A stretch of DNA of 64,000 nt from Acidobacterium capsulatum ATCC 51196 (lineage in GTDB: Bacteria; Acidobacteriota; Terriglobia; Terriglobales; Acidobacteriaceae). The notes under the pieces are model-generated. The model made no database searches. It was not told the DNA's origin and was given only the letters and a program-made list of their open reading frames with translations. Position numbers and translations under genes: made by a program. Location: NCBI RefSeq assembly GCF_000022565.1, contig NC_012483.1, positions 4,030,001 to 4,094,000 on the forward strand. The letters run 5' to 3'. Positions 52,427 to 61,823 of this stretch are shown in pieces (positions within the stretch are counted from its first letter, which is position 1; each line of letters opens with the position of its first letter).

Positions 52427-52966
52427 CCTCGATGCGGAGGCGCGCATCGATCAAGCGCTGATCGCTCGAGTTCTCGCCAACAACGATGAAAACGCGTTTG
52501 CAGAGCTCGTACGGCGTCACCAGGGAATGGTGCGCGCTCAGTTGCGCAGTTTATTGCCGCGCGATCACGCTGGCGCGGACGATATTGCGCAGGAGACCTT
52601 TTTGTTGCATGGAGAAAGTTGCATCAGTTTCGCGGGGATGCCCGGTTCTCTACCTGGCTCTACCGCATCGCATACTCCTGCTTTCTTCAGTCCCTGCGCA
52701 GGTGGGGCTCCGCATGCGAGCGCCAGGCAGAGGAAGCCGTCGAGCCAGGTCCCGCGTCTCCACCTGCCATGGAGCTTAAAATCGATATCGACCGCGCCGT
52801 GGGGCAACTCTCTGAGGGTGAGCAGCGAGTGATCTTACATTGCGTGCAGCTTGGCTTGAGCCACGAGGAAGCAGCCTACGTTTTGGCCATGCCGCTTGGC
52901 ACGGTGAAGACGCATGCGGCGCGCGGCAAGGCGAAGCTTCGAGCGCATCTGACAAACTGGCGGCCA
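52419..52966 (+). pseudogene. ECF sigma factor with a single-base frameshift
   Basis: Starting at GTG 52419, the first 64 codons read as sigma region 2 (NDENAFAELVRRHQGMVRAQL, then DDIAQETFLLH). From about 52610 the protein continues in the frame one base back: WRKLHQFRGDARFSTWLYRIAYSCFLQSLRR, followed by region 4 (EGEQRVILHCVQLGLSHEEAAYVLAMPLGTVKTHAARGKAKL, span about 52815-52945). One T appears to be missing at CAT(T)GG near 52610. Both halves are well conserved, so the break is recent or a sequencing error. The second frame has no stop near the expected C-terminus and runs on antisense to the ADOP gene. Confidence 0.82.
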
Positions 52967-53133
52967 GGCGTTCATTCCCGATCCAGAATGCTGATAGCTC
53001 GACTGGCACCATCGGGCCAAGACGCTCATGCAGCGATAGAGCCATCGTTGGATCTGTCGATTTATTCTTGGCGATATGCCACTGGCGGATACCGGCTGCC
53101 GGGCTCTCCACTTCATCAGAAGAAGCCAGCGAA

Positions 53134-55815
53134 TCACTCGGAGCGGAGCGTGATCGACGGATCGACCCGTGCGGCTCGCCATGCGGGCACACAGCAAGCG
53201 ATGGCCGCGACAATCATCAGCAGTGCCGTTGTGCCAGCCCACGCGAGGGGATCGAAAGGCGAGGTCCCGAAGAGCAGCGAATTCATTACTCGTGCGGAGG
53301 CTGCGGTTCCACATAGCCCTATGGCCACGCCGAACGCCGTGAGCTGCATTCCGTCACGAACAATCAAGCCCAGGATATCTCTGTGGCTGGCGCCGAGCGC
53401 CGCCCTGATCCCAATCTCGCGGGTACGCTCGGTAACACTGCCGGAAAGCACGCCATAGAGCCCGACGGCTGCCAGTATCAACGCCGCGACGCCGAAGGCC
53501 TCGAAAATAATCAGAATAAAGCGCCGCTCGGCTTCGGCGGTCGTCATCATGCGATCCATGGTCATGATGCGCACGATGGGTTGATTCTTGTTCACCGACC
53601 AGATGGCAGCCTTGACGGCAGGGATAAGTGCCGCCGGATTTCCGCGGGCGCGAATTACGAACGATAACGTATCGTCCGCGTACCAGGTCTGTTCCTCCGG
53701 AATGTAGACAGCATCTTCCTGGTCAATCGCAAGAGACGTCTGTTTTACGTCGCCCACGACGCCCACAACGCTGTACCAGGGCCGGTTTCGCGGCCCTACA
53801 TGAAGGCGGCTGCCGAGCGGGTTGCGACTACCGAAATGCCGCCGGGCGAGGGATGCGCTGATCAATACTGCCTGAGGAGCATTCGCAGTATCGTGCTCGT
53901 CGAGCAGGCGGCCCTGAAGCAGAGGAATGCCCATCGCCAGACAATAGCCGGGGCTGACTGCATAGCGAAATACGTTGTAGCCGCTTTGAGATCCCTGATC
54001 CTCAAATTGAGCTCCGTAGGTTCCTATCGCGGTCGGGTCGTCACTGAGGGGCAGAAAACTTGTGAAGGCCGCCTTTTGCACGCCGGGCACACGCCGCACC
54101 GCATCGAGCGCCTGCTCAAAAAAGCGGCGGCGAGCGCGATCTCCAGCTTCCGGCGCCGAGGGCAAATTGTCGAATTCATGACCTGAAGTCGCAACCTGCA
54201 TGGTGAGCAGATGCGAGGATTGGAAGCCCGGATTGACGCGCAACAACTGCTCCATGCTGCGCAGGAGCAATCCGGCACTGACGAGCAATACAAGCGCCAG
54301 AGCAACCTCCGTTACGACCAGCAGACGCCGTGTCCAGAGGTGCGAGCCGGCGATGCGGCTCGAGGATTGCCGGAGTCCAGTGTGCATATCGTTCCGCGAA
54401 ATATGCAGCGTCGGAACAACTCCCGCGACGAGGCCGATCATCGTCGTGATGGCAAAAGCGAAGAGATAAGCTGGGAGGTCGAGATGGATAGCATCGAGGC
54501 GGGGCAAGTCGGCCGGGCTCAGCGCGACTATGATGCGCACGCCCCCAAATGCGGCTGCGATTCCGAGCACACCTCCGAGGACTGACAGGAGCATGCTCTC
54601 GGTCACGAGTTGGCGAAGGATGCGGCGCTTCGATGCGCCCAATGCACCCCGCAAGGCAAACTCCCCGAAGCGCTGGCCGCTGCGTGCTAAGAGCAGATTG
54701 ACGACGTTGACGCACGCGATGACCAGCAGAAGGATCACTGCGCCCAGCACTGCCAGAAGCGCCGGCCTCACTGTGTGCGCGACGTCCTTCTGTAAGGAAT
54801 CGATAATCAAACCATGATCGAGCGAAGCCCAGCGAGGACGAGGAAATTGCGGCAACGGCGTATGCGCAATCTGATCCAACTCGCTAATGGCCCGGGCACG
54901 AGCAACGCCCGGCTTGAGGCGGCCCACCATGCGCAGATGATTGCCCCATTCCCAGGAGTTGAAATCGCGAGTGATCTGCTGCTGATCGTATTGAGTAGGC
55001 GTCCAGAGCTCGGCCGAGGGTGAGAGAACATCCTCGAATCCACGTGGCATCACGCCGATCACGGTGTAGTTATCGCCATCGAGCTTGATCTGGCGGCCGA
55101 GGATCGCGGAATCGCCGTGGAAGAGATTCTGCCAGAGCCGATTGCTCAGGATAACGACTTTGGAGCCGTTCGGGCCTTCTTCTGAGGCGCGGAAATCGCG
55201 CCCGAGCGCGGGAGCCACTCCCAGAACGTGAAAGAAGCCGGCACTCACGCTTTGTCCGTCGAGCCGTTCCGGCTCAGTGCCGCCCGTGAGCGCAGGCTGC
55301 CATGGCTCAAAGATTGCCATCGTCTCGAAGGAATGGCTGCGCTGTTGTAACTCGCGGAAAATGCCAAAGGCGATGTCCGAACGCGCGCCCTCATACTCAT
55401 TCCAGATGGTTAGAATGCGACCGGGATGAGGATAGGGAAGCGGCTTGAAGAGAATCGGATTCACGGCGCTGAAGATGGCGGTACTGGCGCCGATACCAAG
55501 TGCAAGCGTAATCGCACTAATGACCGCGAATCCCGGATTTCTGCACAACTGGCGGGCGGCAAAGCGAAGATCGGAGAGGAAGGTTCTGACGCCATTCTCC
55601 CATCCATAGGACTGCACTTGCTCTGCGGCAACGACTGGATTTCCGCATTCGAGGCGCGCCGCCCGCCGCGCTTCTTCTTCGCTGAGACCGCGCGCCCTCC
55701 AATCGGCGGCTGCCTCCTCAAAATACTGCCCAATCTCCTCGGTGATTTCCTGATTCCGCATTCTCCGGCGAAGGAGTCCGCCGAGTCCCCGAGCAGCATG
55801 GCGCCAGATCGACAT
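53134..55815 (-). CDS. Acidobacterial duplicated orphan permease (ADOP), MacB/FtsX type
   Basis: This 893-residue protein has a short N-terminal helical domain unique to ADOP members (about 1-75; EITEEIGQYFEEAAADWRARGLSEEEARRAARLECGN as span). Then come TM1 (LGIGASTAIFSAVN), a MacB-type periplasmic domain (about 115-330), an FtsX permease block of three helices (about 345-480), a second periplasmic domain and a second FtsX block near the C-terminus. No ATPase gene is adjacent, as usual for these orphan permeases. The role is unknown; by analogy with MacB/LolE it may drive mechanical transport at the inner membrane. The PadR gene ends 3 bp before its start. Confidence 0.93.
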   Translation of the reverse strand: MSIWRHAARGLGGLLRRRMRNQEITEEIGQYFEEAAADWRARGLSEEEARRAARLECGNPVVAAEQVQSYGWENGVRTFLSDLRFAARQLCRNPGFAVISAITLALGIGASTAIFSAVNPILFKPLPYPHPGRILTIWNEYEGARSDIAFGIFRELQQRSHSFETMAIFEPWQPALTGGTEPERLDGQSVSAGFFHVLGVAPALGRDFRASEEGPNGSKVVILSNRLWQNLFHGDSAILGRQIKLDGDNYTVIGVMPRGFEDVLSPSAELWTPTQYDQQQITRDFNSWEWGNHLRMVGRLKPGVARARAISELDQIAHTPLPQFPRPRWASLDHGLIIDSLQKDVAHTVRPALLAVLGAVILLLVIACVNVVNLLLARSGQRFGEFALRGALGASKRRILRQLVTESMLLSVLGGVLGIAAAFGGVRIIVALSPADLPRLDAIHLDLPAYLFAFAITTMIGLVAGVVPTLHISRNDMHTGLRQSSSRIAGSHLWTRRLLVVTEVALALVLLVSAGLLLRSMEQLLRVNPGFQSSHLLTMQVATSGHEFDNLPSAPEAGDRARRRFFEQALDAVRRVPGVQKAAFTSFLPLSDDPTAIGTYGAQFEDQGSQSGYNVFRYAVSPGYCLAMGIPLLQGRLLDEHDTANAPQAVLISASLARRHFGSRNPLGSRLHVGPRNRPWYSVVGVVGDVKQTSLAIDQEDAVYIPEEQTWYADDTLSFVIRARGNPAALIPAVKAAIWSVNKNQPIVRIMTMDRMMTTAEAERRFILIIFEAFGVAALILAAVGLYGVLSGSVTERTREIGIRAALGASHRDILGLIVRDGMQLTAFGVAIGLCGTAASARVMNSLLFGTSPFDPLAWAGTTALLMIVAAIACCVPAWRAARVDPSITLRSE

Positions 55816-55818
55816 GCG

Positions 55819-56154
55819 TTACGCTCCTTCCCGCAGCAAACGTGCGATTGCCGACGAGCGGCGCGTCCAATCAGCAGTCTCAATCTCCAACTGCTTCTTG
55901 CCGGCGCGGGTGAGTCTGTAGAACTTCGCACGGCGCGAATTTTCAGTTTGGCGCCACTCTGATTCCAGCCAGCCCGAACGCTCCAGCCTCTGGAGTGCAG
56001 TGAGCAACGAGCCGGGATTCACCTTGAAAACCCCTTGCGTCACCTGCTCCACCCGGCGCGCGATTCCGAAGCCATGCAGGGGCTGCAAGCTCAGGGTTTT
56101 CAGGATCAGCATGTCGAGAGTGCCTTGGATGACATCGGTGTTCTGGTCGCTCAT
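55819..56154 (-). CDS. PadR-family transcriptional regulator
   Basis: This 111-residue winged-helix repressor has the PadR core: VIQGTLDMLILKTLSLQPLHG at the start, PGSLLTALQRLERSGWLESEW as recognition region, then FYRLTRAGKKQL as wing end. ATG 56154 gives the standard short PadR N-terminus; an in-frame start 16 codons upstream is in AT-rich promoter-like DNA with two TTGACA motifs. It is co-transcribed with the ADOP gene, which it presumably represses. PadR-ADOP pairing is a recurrent arrangement. Confidence 0.92.
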   Translation of the reverse strand: MSDQNTDVIQGTLDMLILKTLSLQPLHGFGIARRVEQVTQGVFKVNPGSLLTALQRLERSGWLESEWRQTENSRRAKFYRLTRAGKKQLEIETADWTRRSSAIARLLREGA

Positions 56155-56725
56155 AGAAACTGACCTTAGCGCCTGTTCATTATGATTGTCAAGATGTGTC
56201 AATCAAAGGTAGACGGCGATTCAAGCTCCGGCTTCGGCCTCGATTCGACGCGTGTTCTCACACCGGCGCAGTCGTCTCTTCTTTGGCGATTTCAGCCCGA
56301 TGTGTTCTTCCAGGAAAATTCCTGGCGCCCGTTCGTTCAAATTGGCGAATGGGAGTTTGCATCGATGAATTGGTGAGAGGCTACGTGCCATTCGACTTCA
56401 GTGGAAACTCAGCTTGCGCGATGTAGAAGAGCTGGAGTGCCCGGCAAATTCTGTACCAGATGAGATGAGACAAACTGGGACAGTCGGCTGACTGCATGGA
56501 AACCTCGATAGTGGATCGCAGTTCGATCTTTTCATGGCAAATCACCGCAAGCCAGGCAAGTGAAGAGCAAGCCCCCGGCCATACTTAAACTGGACCCACC
56601 GCCAACTTTGCGTCTGGCTCTTTACGGGGGCCAGACGCGACCGTAGGCTTGGGCCTCTGAGAACCCATCAACCCCAGCCGCCGTGTCCTCAGTGGAAAGG
56701 TGTGGGGCACGGAGGAGGGAATCGC
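56155..56725. other. Intergenic region between PadR and prolyl oligopeptidase genes
   Basis: This 571-bp divergent gap has no supported coding frame. The PadR-proximal end is AT-rich with TTGACA twice on the minus strand (about 56180-56200), which probably contains the padR promoter. Near the other end is a 9-bp inverted repeat, GCGTCTGGC / GCCAGACGC at 56610-56638, with an 11-nt loop, 87 bp before the peptidase start. Confidence 0.45.
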
Positions 56726-58837
56726 ATGCACGGCAGTCATCCTCGAATCCTAATCACATTGTTCCTCGCATTCCTGGCCCACGGTGCCGTCGTCGGGCAT
56801 CCCCCCGGCGTTCCTTCTCCGCCGCCAACGCCCGTGAAATCCACAACGCAGGTGCTGCATGGCGTTTCGATCACCGACCCGTATGGCTGGCTCGAAGACC
56901 GGCACTCGCCTGCCGCTCAAAGATGGATTGCCGCCCAGCAGCATTACACCGCGCAGATGCTTTCAGATCGCCACGGCGTGGCCGCGCTTCGTCAACAGAC
57001 TCAGAAGCTCATTGACCAGGAGCAGCCGCACCAGGTTCTCATCCGCAACGGGATCGTTTTCATCGACCGCAAGCCCGCCGACAGCCCGCTCTCCGCCATC
57101 TACATGCGTCACGGAGACGCTGGCCCGGAGTGCCTCCTCGTCCGCTCCACGGCGGAACGCAGCGTCGAGCTGCTCAACGTCTCCGTCAACGGAAAAATCC
57201 TCGCCTACGGACTACGCCGCGGCGGACGCGACCAGCTCAGCATCCGCTTCCTCGATACCCGCACCGGCCACGAGCTCACCGCCGATACCCTCCCAGAGGC
57301 GCGCTATCTCTACTGGTCGATGCCCATCACATCCTCCGGCTCCGCCGTCTACTACCTCAAGTTCACAGCCAAGGGCCCGCGGATGTATCGCCATGTCTTT
57401 GGCCAGCCACTCACGGCCGATGCGCTCATGTTCGGTCCAGGAAAGGGTATCTCCGCGCTCGGACCATCCGATATCCTGTCTGCTTCGCTCTCGCCAGACA
57501 ATCAGTGGCTTCTCGTCACCGTGCTGCACGGCGCATCCGGATCCACTGATCTTTATCTCAGGCACCTCCATTCCTCCCAGGGGTTTGTTCCCATCGTCAC
57601 TGGCAGGAATGCCATCTTTAACGGAGTCCTCACCAACCGCACTCTCTATATCGAGACCGACTGGCACGCGGGCCGGGGCGAGGTTTTCACCGCGACGATG
57701 CCTCGGGTGAGCTTCTCTCACTGGAAGCTGCTCATTCCGCAACTGACCGATACTACCATCCAAAGTCTCTCGCTCACCTCGCACAATCTGGTGCTCAACG
57801 TAATTCATAACGCGCATTCCGAGCTGCGCAGCTACACACTTACGGGCAAGCCCGCTGGCAAGATTCCTCTTCCTGGCCGAGGCTCCGTTGCGGGTGTAAA
57901 CGCGAGTCCTGCTGACCCGGAACTCTCTTTCTCTTTCACATCTTTTCGCATACCCACGGGCTTCTATCGCTGGACCCCCTCCGGAGTGCGCCCCATCGAC
58001 GTCCCTCCGTCCCCGCCTGGCCTGCATCATCTTCAGGTCCGGCAGGTCTGGTACAGGTCCTCCGGCGGCGTTCGCGTTCCCATGTGGATTGCCAGCCGCG
58101 CTGGCCTCCGGCCAGACGGCGATCTCCCCGTTCTGCTCCATGCGTATGGTGGATTCAACTGGGCGCAATTGCCCGAGTTCACTCCGGAAGAGGCTCTCTG
58201 GATCGAGCAGGGCGGCGTATTTGCGCTGGCAAATATTCGCGGGGGCAACGAATTTGGCCAGGCCTGGCACAGTTGCGGAGACCTGGCGCACAAGCAGAAC
58301 TCCTTCGATGACTTCGTCAACGCCGCGCGTTGGCTTATCCGGAATCACTACACGCGCCCCGCGCGTCTGGCCATCCAGGGCATGAGCAATGGGGGCCTGC
58401 TCGTCATGGCCTCTATCACGCAGCACCCTGAGCTGTTTGGCGCAGCCATCGGCCGCTACCCTCTCATCGATATGCTGGGATTTGAAAGCTTCGGCATCGG
58501 CAAGTGGTGGACCAGCGAATACGGTTCCATTCACAATGCTGCACAGTTCCGGACGATCTATGCCTACTCGCCCTATCAACATGTCGTAAAAGGGACTCGT
58601 TATCCGGCGGTTCTGCTCATCACCGGCGATGGAGATACCCGCGTCGATCCCGCCAACTCGCTCAAGATGACCGCGAAGCTGCAGGCTGCCACCGCATCCG
58701 GCAAACCGGTCCTGCTGCTCTACGACTCCGCATCAGGCCACTCCGGTGTCGCTGCCCCGTCGGTGGAGATCCCCCAGATCGTCAACGAGCTTGAGTTCCT
58801 TGACTGGCAACTCCACGTACCCGTCAAAACCCGGTAG
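56726..58837 (+). CDS. Secreted prolyl oligopeptidase family serine peptidase (S9A)
   Basis: This 703-residue enzyme cleaves peptide bonds after proline in short peptides. A signal peptide (about 1-24) suggests periplasmic or outside action. A seven-bladed propeller (about 75-430) precedes the alpha/beta-hydrolase domain. The nucleophile is S554 in GMSNGGLLV, the Asp is in GDGDTRVDP and the His in SGHSG. The N-terminal DPYGWLED motif is typical of S9A. ATG 56726 has GGAGGAGGGA 5 nt upstream. Gene length is normal. Neighbours do not point to a specific substrate. Confidence 0.94.
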   Translation: MHGSHPRILITLFLAFLAHGAVVGHPPGVPSPPPTPVKSTTQVLHGVSITDPYGWLEDRHSPAAQRWIAAQQHYTAQMLSDRHGVAALRQQTQKLIDQEQPHQVLIRNGIVFIDRKPADSPLSAIYMRHGDAGPECLLVRSTAERSVELLNVSVNGKILAYGLRRGGRDQLSIRFLDTRTGHELTADTLPEARYLYWSMPITSSGSAVYYLKFTAKGPRMYRHVFGQPLTADALMFGPGKGISALGPSDILSASLSPDNQWLLVTVLHGASGSTDLYLRHLHSSQGFVPIVTGRNAIFNGVLTNRTLYIETDWHAGRGEVFTATMPRVSFSHWKLLIPQLTDTTIQSLSLTSHNLVLNVIHNAHSELRSYTLTGKPAGKIPLPGRGSVAGVNASPADPELSFSFTSFRIPTGFYRWTPSGVRPIDVPPSPPGLHHLQVRQVWYRSSGGVRVPMWIASRAGLRPDGDLPVLLHAYGGFNWAQLPEFTPEEALWIEQGGVFALANIRGGNEFGQAWHSCGDLAHKQNSFDDFVNAARWLIRNHYTRPARLAIQGMSNGGLLVMASITQHPELFGAAIGRYPLIDMLGFESFGIGKWWTSEYGSIHNAAQFRTIYAYSPYQHVVKGTRYPAVLLITGDGDTRVDPANSLKMTAKLQAATASGKPVLLLYDSASGHSGVAAPSVEIPQIVNELEFLDWQLHVPVKTR

Positions 58838-59017
58838 CTCTTGTAATGCAGCGCGGCCCGTAGGTTACTCGCCGCTTTGCGCGGCCTGGAGGATCGCCCC
58901 GCAACATGCCGGAGCGCCATCCGTCCGCACCTTCCGCCGATTCGTTTGTCTCTGGCAAGCCACCCTGCAAGTGATAACAATACGCCAGAAAGCAGTAAGC
59001 TGATCCTCAAGGCAGCA

Positions 59018-60445
59018 ATGAAAACACTTAGCGGAATCTGGCTCGATCGGGACAGCAATATCACACTGCAGGATCAGGTCGTGCAGCAAGTCAAGGCGCT
59101 CATCCGCCGGGGCGCTTTGCACCCGCAAGAGATGCTGCCCTCAAGCCGTGAGCTGGCCACGCAGCTACGCATCAGCCGCAACACGGTGGTCTACGCCTAC
59201 GACCGTCTCGTGAGCGAAGGGTATGTGGAGGCGCGCTTTCGTTCTGGCGTCTTTGTCAGCGAAGTGGTGCCGCAGCAGCGGCGCGTGCGCGACTCGCAGG
59301 CCGCGCGCCACCGTAAAGTGCTCGAACGGGAGGTCGCCGCGCCTTCCGGTAGCTTGCGCGCCCCGTTGCCGTTTCGCCCCTGCCAGCCGGATGTTTCGCT
59401 TTTTCCGTTGCCGATGTGGAACCGCCTGCGCGGCCGCGCGCTGCGCGAGCACGGCAAGAGCCTGCTGCACTACCAGGAGAGCTGCGTCAGCGGACTGCCG
59501 GCGCTGCGGCAGAACATTGCCCAATACCTGCAGGCGAGCCGCGGCGTGCAGTGTGACTGGCGGCAGATTGTCATCACCTCGGGCTCGCAGCAGGCGCTGT
59601 GCCTGCTGGCCAGACTGCTGGTGCCGGCCTTCGGCAGCCGCGTGTACATGGAAGATCCGGGATACCTGGGAGCACGGCTGGCGTGGCAGAGTGTGGACGC
59701 CCGCATTGTGCCGGGCGCGCTCGACGAGAACGGCCTGCAGCTGCCGACCAGCGAACTGCGTGACCTCGCGCTGATCTACACGACTCCTTCGCGGCAGTTT
59801 CCCACCGGCGTTTCGCTCTCGTTGCCGCGGCGGCTCGCCATCCTGGACTACGCGCGGCGGCATAAGACCTGGGTAATTGAGGACGACTACGACGCGGAGT
59901 TTCGCTACAAGGCTGCGCCGCTGCCGAGCCTGCAGAGCCTGGATGAGGATAACCGTGTGATCTACGTGGGCACCTTCAGCAAAGCCCTGTTCCCGGCGCT
60001 GCGCCTGGGTTATGTGGTGGTTCCGGCCGAGCTGTTTGACCGTTTCCGCGCGGCCAAGCACCTGATGGACGATCATGGCCCGCTGGTCGACCAAGCAACT
60101 CTGGCAATGTTTCTGGAGAGCGGCGCCTTTCATTCGCATATCCGCCGCTGCCGCAAGGCGTATGCCGAGCGTCAGGAGTGCTTCCTGGAACTGTTCAGTC
60201 AATCGGATCTGCCGCTGGAATTCCGGTACACCGATGGGGGCATGAATCTGCTGGGGTGGCTTCCGGAAGGCAGCGACGACCGGCGTCTGTCAAAGCGTTT
60301 GCGAGAGGATGGTCTGGATATTCCGGCGCTGACCTCTTATTCGCTGAAGGCGCGCGCCCCGGGGCTGGTCTTTGGCTTCACGGCGTTCGATCCGGCGACG
60401 ATTCGCAGAGGCTTTGCAAGGGTGCGGGAGCATTTCGTACTTTGA
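59018..60445 (+). CDS. MocR/GntR-type regulator with aminotransferase domain
   Basis: This 475-residue protein fuses a GntR winged helix (about 10-80; LHPQEMLPSSRELATQLRISRNTVV as span) to a fold-type I aminotransferase domain (about 115-470). The PLP lysine is K322 in TFSKALFPALRLGY, and EDDYDAEFRY holds the cofactor Asp/Tyr. MocR regulators use PLP or amino-acid aldimines as signals; known members control vitamin B6, GABA or taurine genes. ATG 59018 is preceded by AAGG. It is convergent with the APC transporter and close to a PaiB-type FMN protein, a neighbourhood that fits amino-acid or B6 metabolism. Confidence 0.93.
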   Translation: MKTLSGIWLDRDSNITLQDQVVQQVKALIRRGALHPQEMLPSSRELATQLRISRNTVVYAYDRLVSEGYVEARFRSGVFVSEVVPQQRRVRDSQAARHRKVLEREVAAPSGSLRAPLPFRPCQPDVSLFPLPMWNRLRGRALREHGKSLLHYQESCVSGLPALRQNIAQYLQASRGVQCDWRQIVITSGSQQALCLLARLLVPAFGSRVYMEDPGYLGARLAWQSVDARIVPGALDENGLQLPTSELRDLALIYTTPSRQFPTGVSLSLPRRLAILDYARRHKTWVIEDDYDAEFRYKAAPLPSLQSLDEDNRVIYVGTFSKALFPALRLGYVVVPAELFDRFRAAKHLMDDHGPLVDQATLAMFLESGAFHSHIRRCRKAYAERQECFLELFSQSDLPLEFRYTDGGMNLLGWLPEGSDDRRLSKRLREDGLDIPALTSYSLKARAPGLVFGFTAFDPATIRRGFARVREHFVL

Positions 60446-60448
60446 CGA

Positions 60449-61720
60449 TCAGGCGGGTCGGCGGTTGCGTTCCATGTACCGGAAGAGGAAATACAGCGGC
60501 AGACCGAGGAGAATCAGGCCGACTCCCAGCAGGGCCTGGCGAAAATTGACCACAAAATTGGTGACTACGACGCCGCATGCGGCCAGTAGAAAAAACGCCG
60601 GGGTGATGGGGTAGAGCGGGCAGCGATACGGGCGTTCAAGTGCAGGCCGCCGGTAGCGCAGCAGAATCACCGCCGCGACACAAAGGCCGTAGAAGATCCA
60701 GGAAGTAAAGACGTATGACGTGAAGAGTTCCCGGAAGGACCCCAGCGTTGTGAAGAGCATGGCAAAGGCACCCTGCGCCACGGTGGCCAGCACCGGGGCA
60801 TGGGATTTGCGGCTGACGCGCGCAAAAGGGCGAAAGAAGAGCCCGTCTCGCGCCATGGCCAGATTAACGCGGGGCGCGCCCATCATGACCCCGTTGATCG
60901 CGCCGAGAATAGACACGATGATGAGGATGCTGATGAGCAGGCCGCCCTTGGCGCCGAGCGCATGCTGCACGGCAAGGGCGGCGACGCGGTCGGTTCCGCG
61001 GATCGCGCCCGGACTCAGCACGGCATAGTAGGCGACATTGGCCAGCAGATAGATGATGGTGGTGAGCACCACGCCGAGCAGAAGGGCGCGGGGCAGCGTG
61101 CGGGCCGGGTTGCGAATCTCCCCGGCGGTGAACGAGACAATGTGCCAGCCGTCATATGCCCAGAGCACGGCAACGAGAGCGACGCCGATGGCCGTGAGGC
61201 TGAAACCCGCGTGGGCTGGCCCGAAGAAGTTCCTGCCGAAGTGCGCGGCGCTCCCCTTTACGTACAGCACGACCATCATCGCAGCGAGGCCGCCGATCTT
61301 GAGCGCCGTCAGAGTATTCTGCACGCGCTTGCCAGTGGAAACGCCGAGGCTGTTGACCGCCGTGAAGAAGACGATGCAGAGCACCTGCAGCCCCTTCTGC
61401 CAGCCTGCGCCGAGGCCCAGCAGCGGAGCGGCGTAGAAGCCGATGGCTGCCGCCATGGCCGCCACACTGTTGGAGTAGATGAGGACAATCGCGCTCCAGC
61501 CATAGAGGAAGCCAACCGCGGAACCGTAGGCCTCTTCCAGGTACACGTACAGGCCGCCAGCTGAGGGAAAGGCCGCCCCGAGTTCGCTGATAGAAAGCGC
61601 TCCGGCAAGACTCATGAGACCGCCGAGCGTCCATACGGCGATGACCATCGCGATCGAATGCAGCTGGCGCGCAATGCTGCCGGCCATCAGAAAGATGCCC
61701 GACCCGATCATGATGCCCAT
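60449..61720 (-). CDS. APC-family amino-acid permease (start unclear)
   Basis: This transporter of at least 423 residues has twelve predicted membrane helices. MGIMIGSGIFLMAG is the TM1 unwound motif and LGGLMSLAGALSISELGAAF is TM2, as in LAT-like APC proteins. It probably exchanges or imports amino acids with H+. ATG 61720 lies inside TM1. In the same frame the sequence upstream (about 61721-61801) reads IEEIQQTRQPEGALIRQLGL, then GDSISII, which is the normal APC N-terminus. However, no ATG, GTG or TTG exists in that frame back to the stop. An ATC at 61799-61801, with GGGAGA about 7 nt before it, is a candidate non-standard start. It sits directly after the PaiB-like gene. Confidence 0.85.
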   Translation of the reverse strand: MGIMIGSGIFLMAGSIARQLHSIAMVIAVWTLGGLMSLAGALSISELGAAFPSAGGLYVYLEEAYGSAVGFLYGWSAIVLIYSNSVAAMAAAIGFYAAPLLGLGAGWQKGLQVLCIVFFTAVNSLGVSTGKRVQNTLTALKIGGLAAMMVVLYVKGSAAHFGRNFFGPAHAGFSLTAIGVALVAVLWAYDGWHIVSFTAGEIRNPARTLPRALLLGVVLTTIIYLLANVAYYAVLSPGAIRGTDRVAALAVQHALGAKGGLLISILIIVSILGAINGVMMGAPRVNLAMARDGLFFRPFARVSRKSHAPVLATVAQGAFAMLFTTLGSFRELFTSYVFTSWIFYGLCVAAVILLRYRRPALERPYRCPLYPITPAFFLLAACGVVVTNFVVNFRQALLGVGLILLGLPLYFLFRYMERNRRPA

Positions 61721-61823
61721 GATGATCGAGATGGAGTCGCCGAGGCCGAGCTGGCGAATCAGCGCGCCTTCGGGCTGCCGCGTCTGCTGTATCTCTTCGA
61801 TTCCGGTTCTCCCGCTGGGGCTC

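Noticed and set aside
57212-58582. 456-codon minus-strand frame inside the prolyl oligopeptidase gene
   Set aside because: Antisense shadow; the plus strand carries the full catalytic triad and propeller.
59165-60202. 345-codon minus-strand frame opposite the MocR gene
   Set aside because: Shadow; the plus-strand gene has both HTH and PLP-binding motifs.
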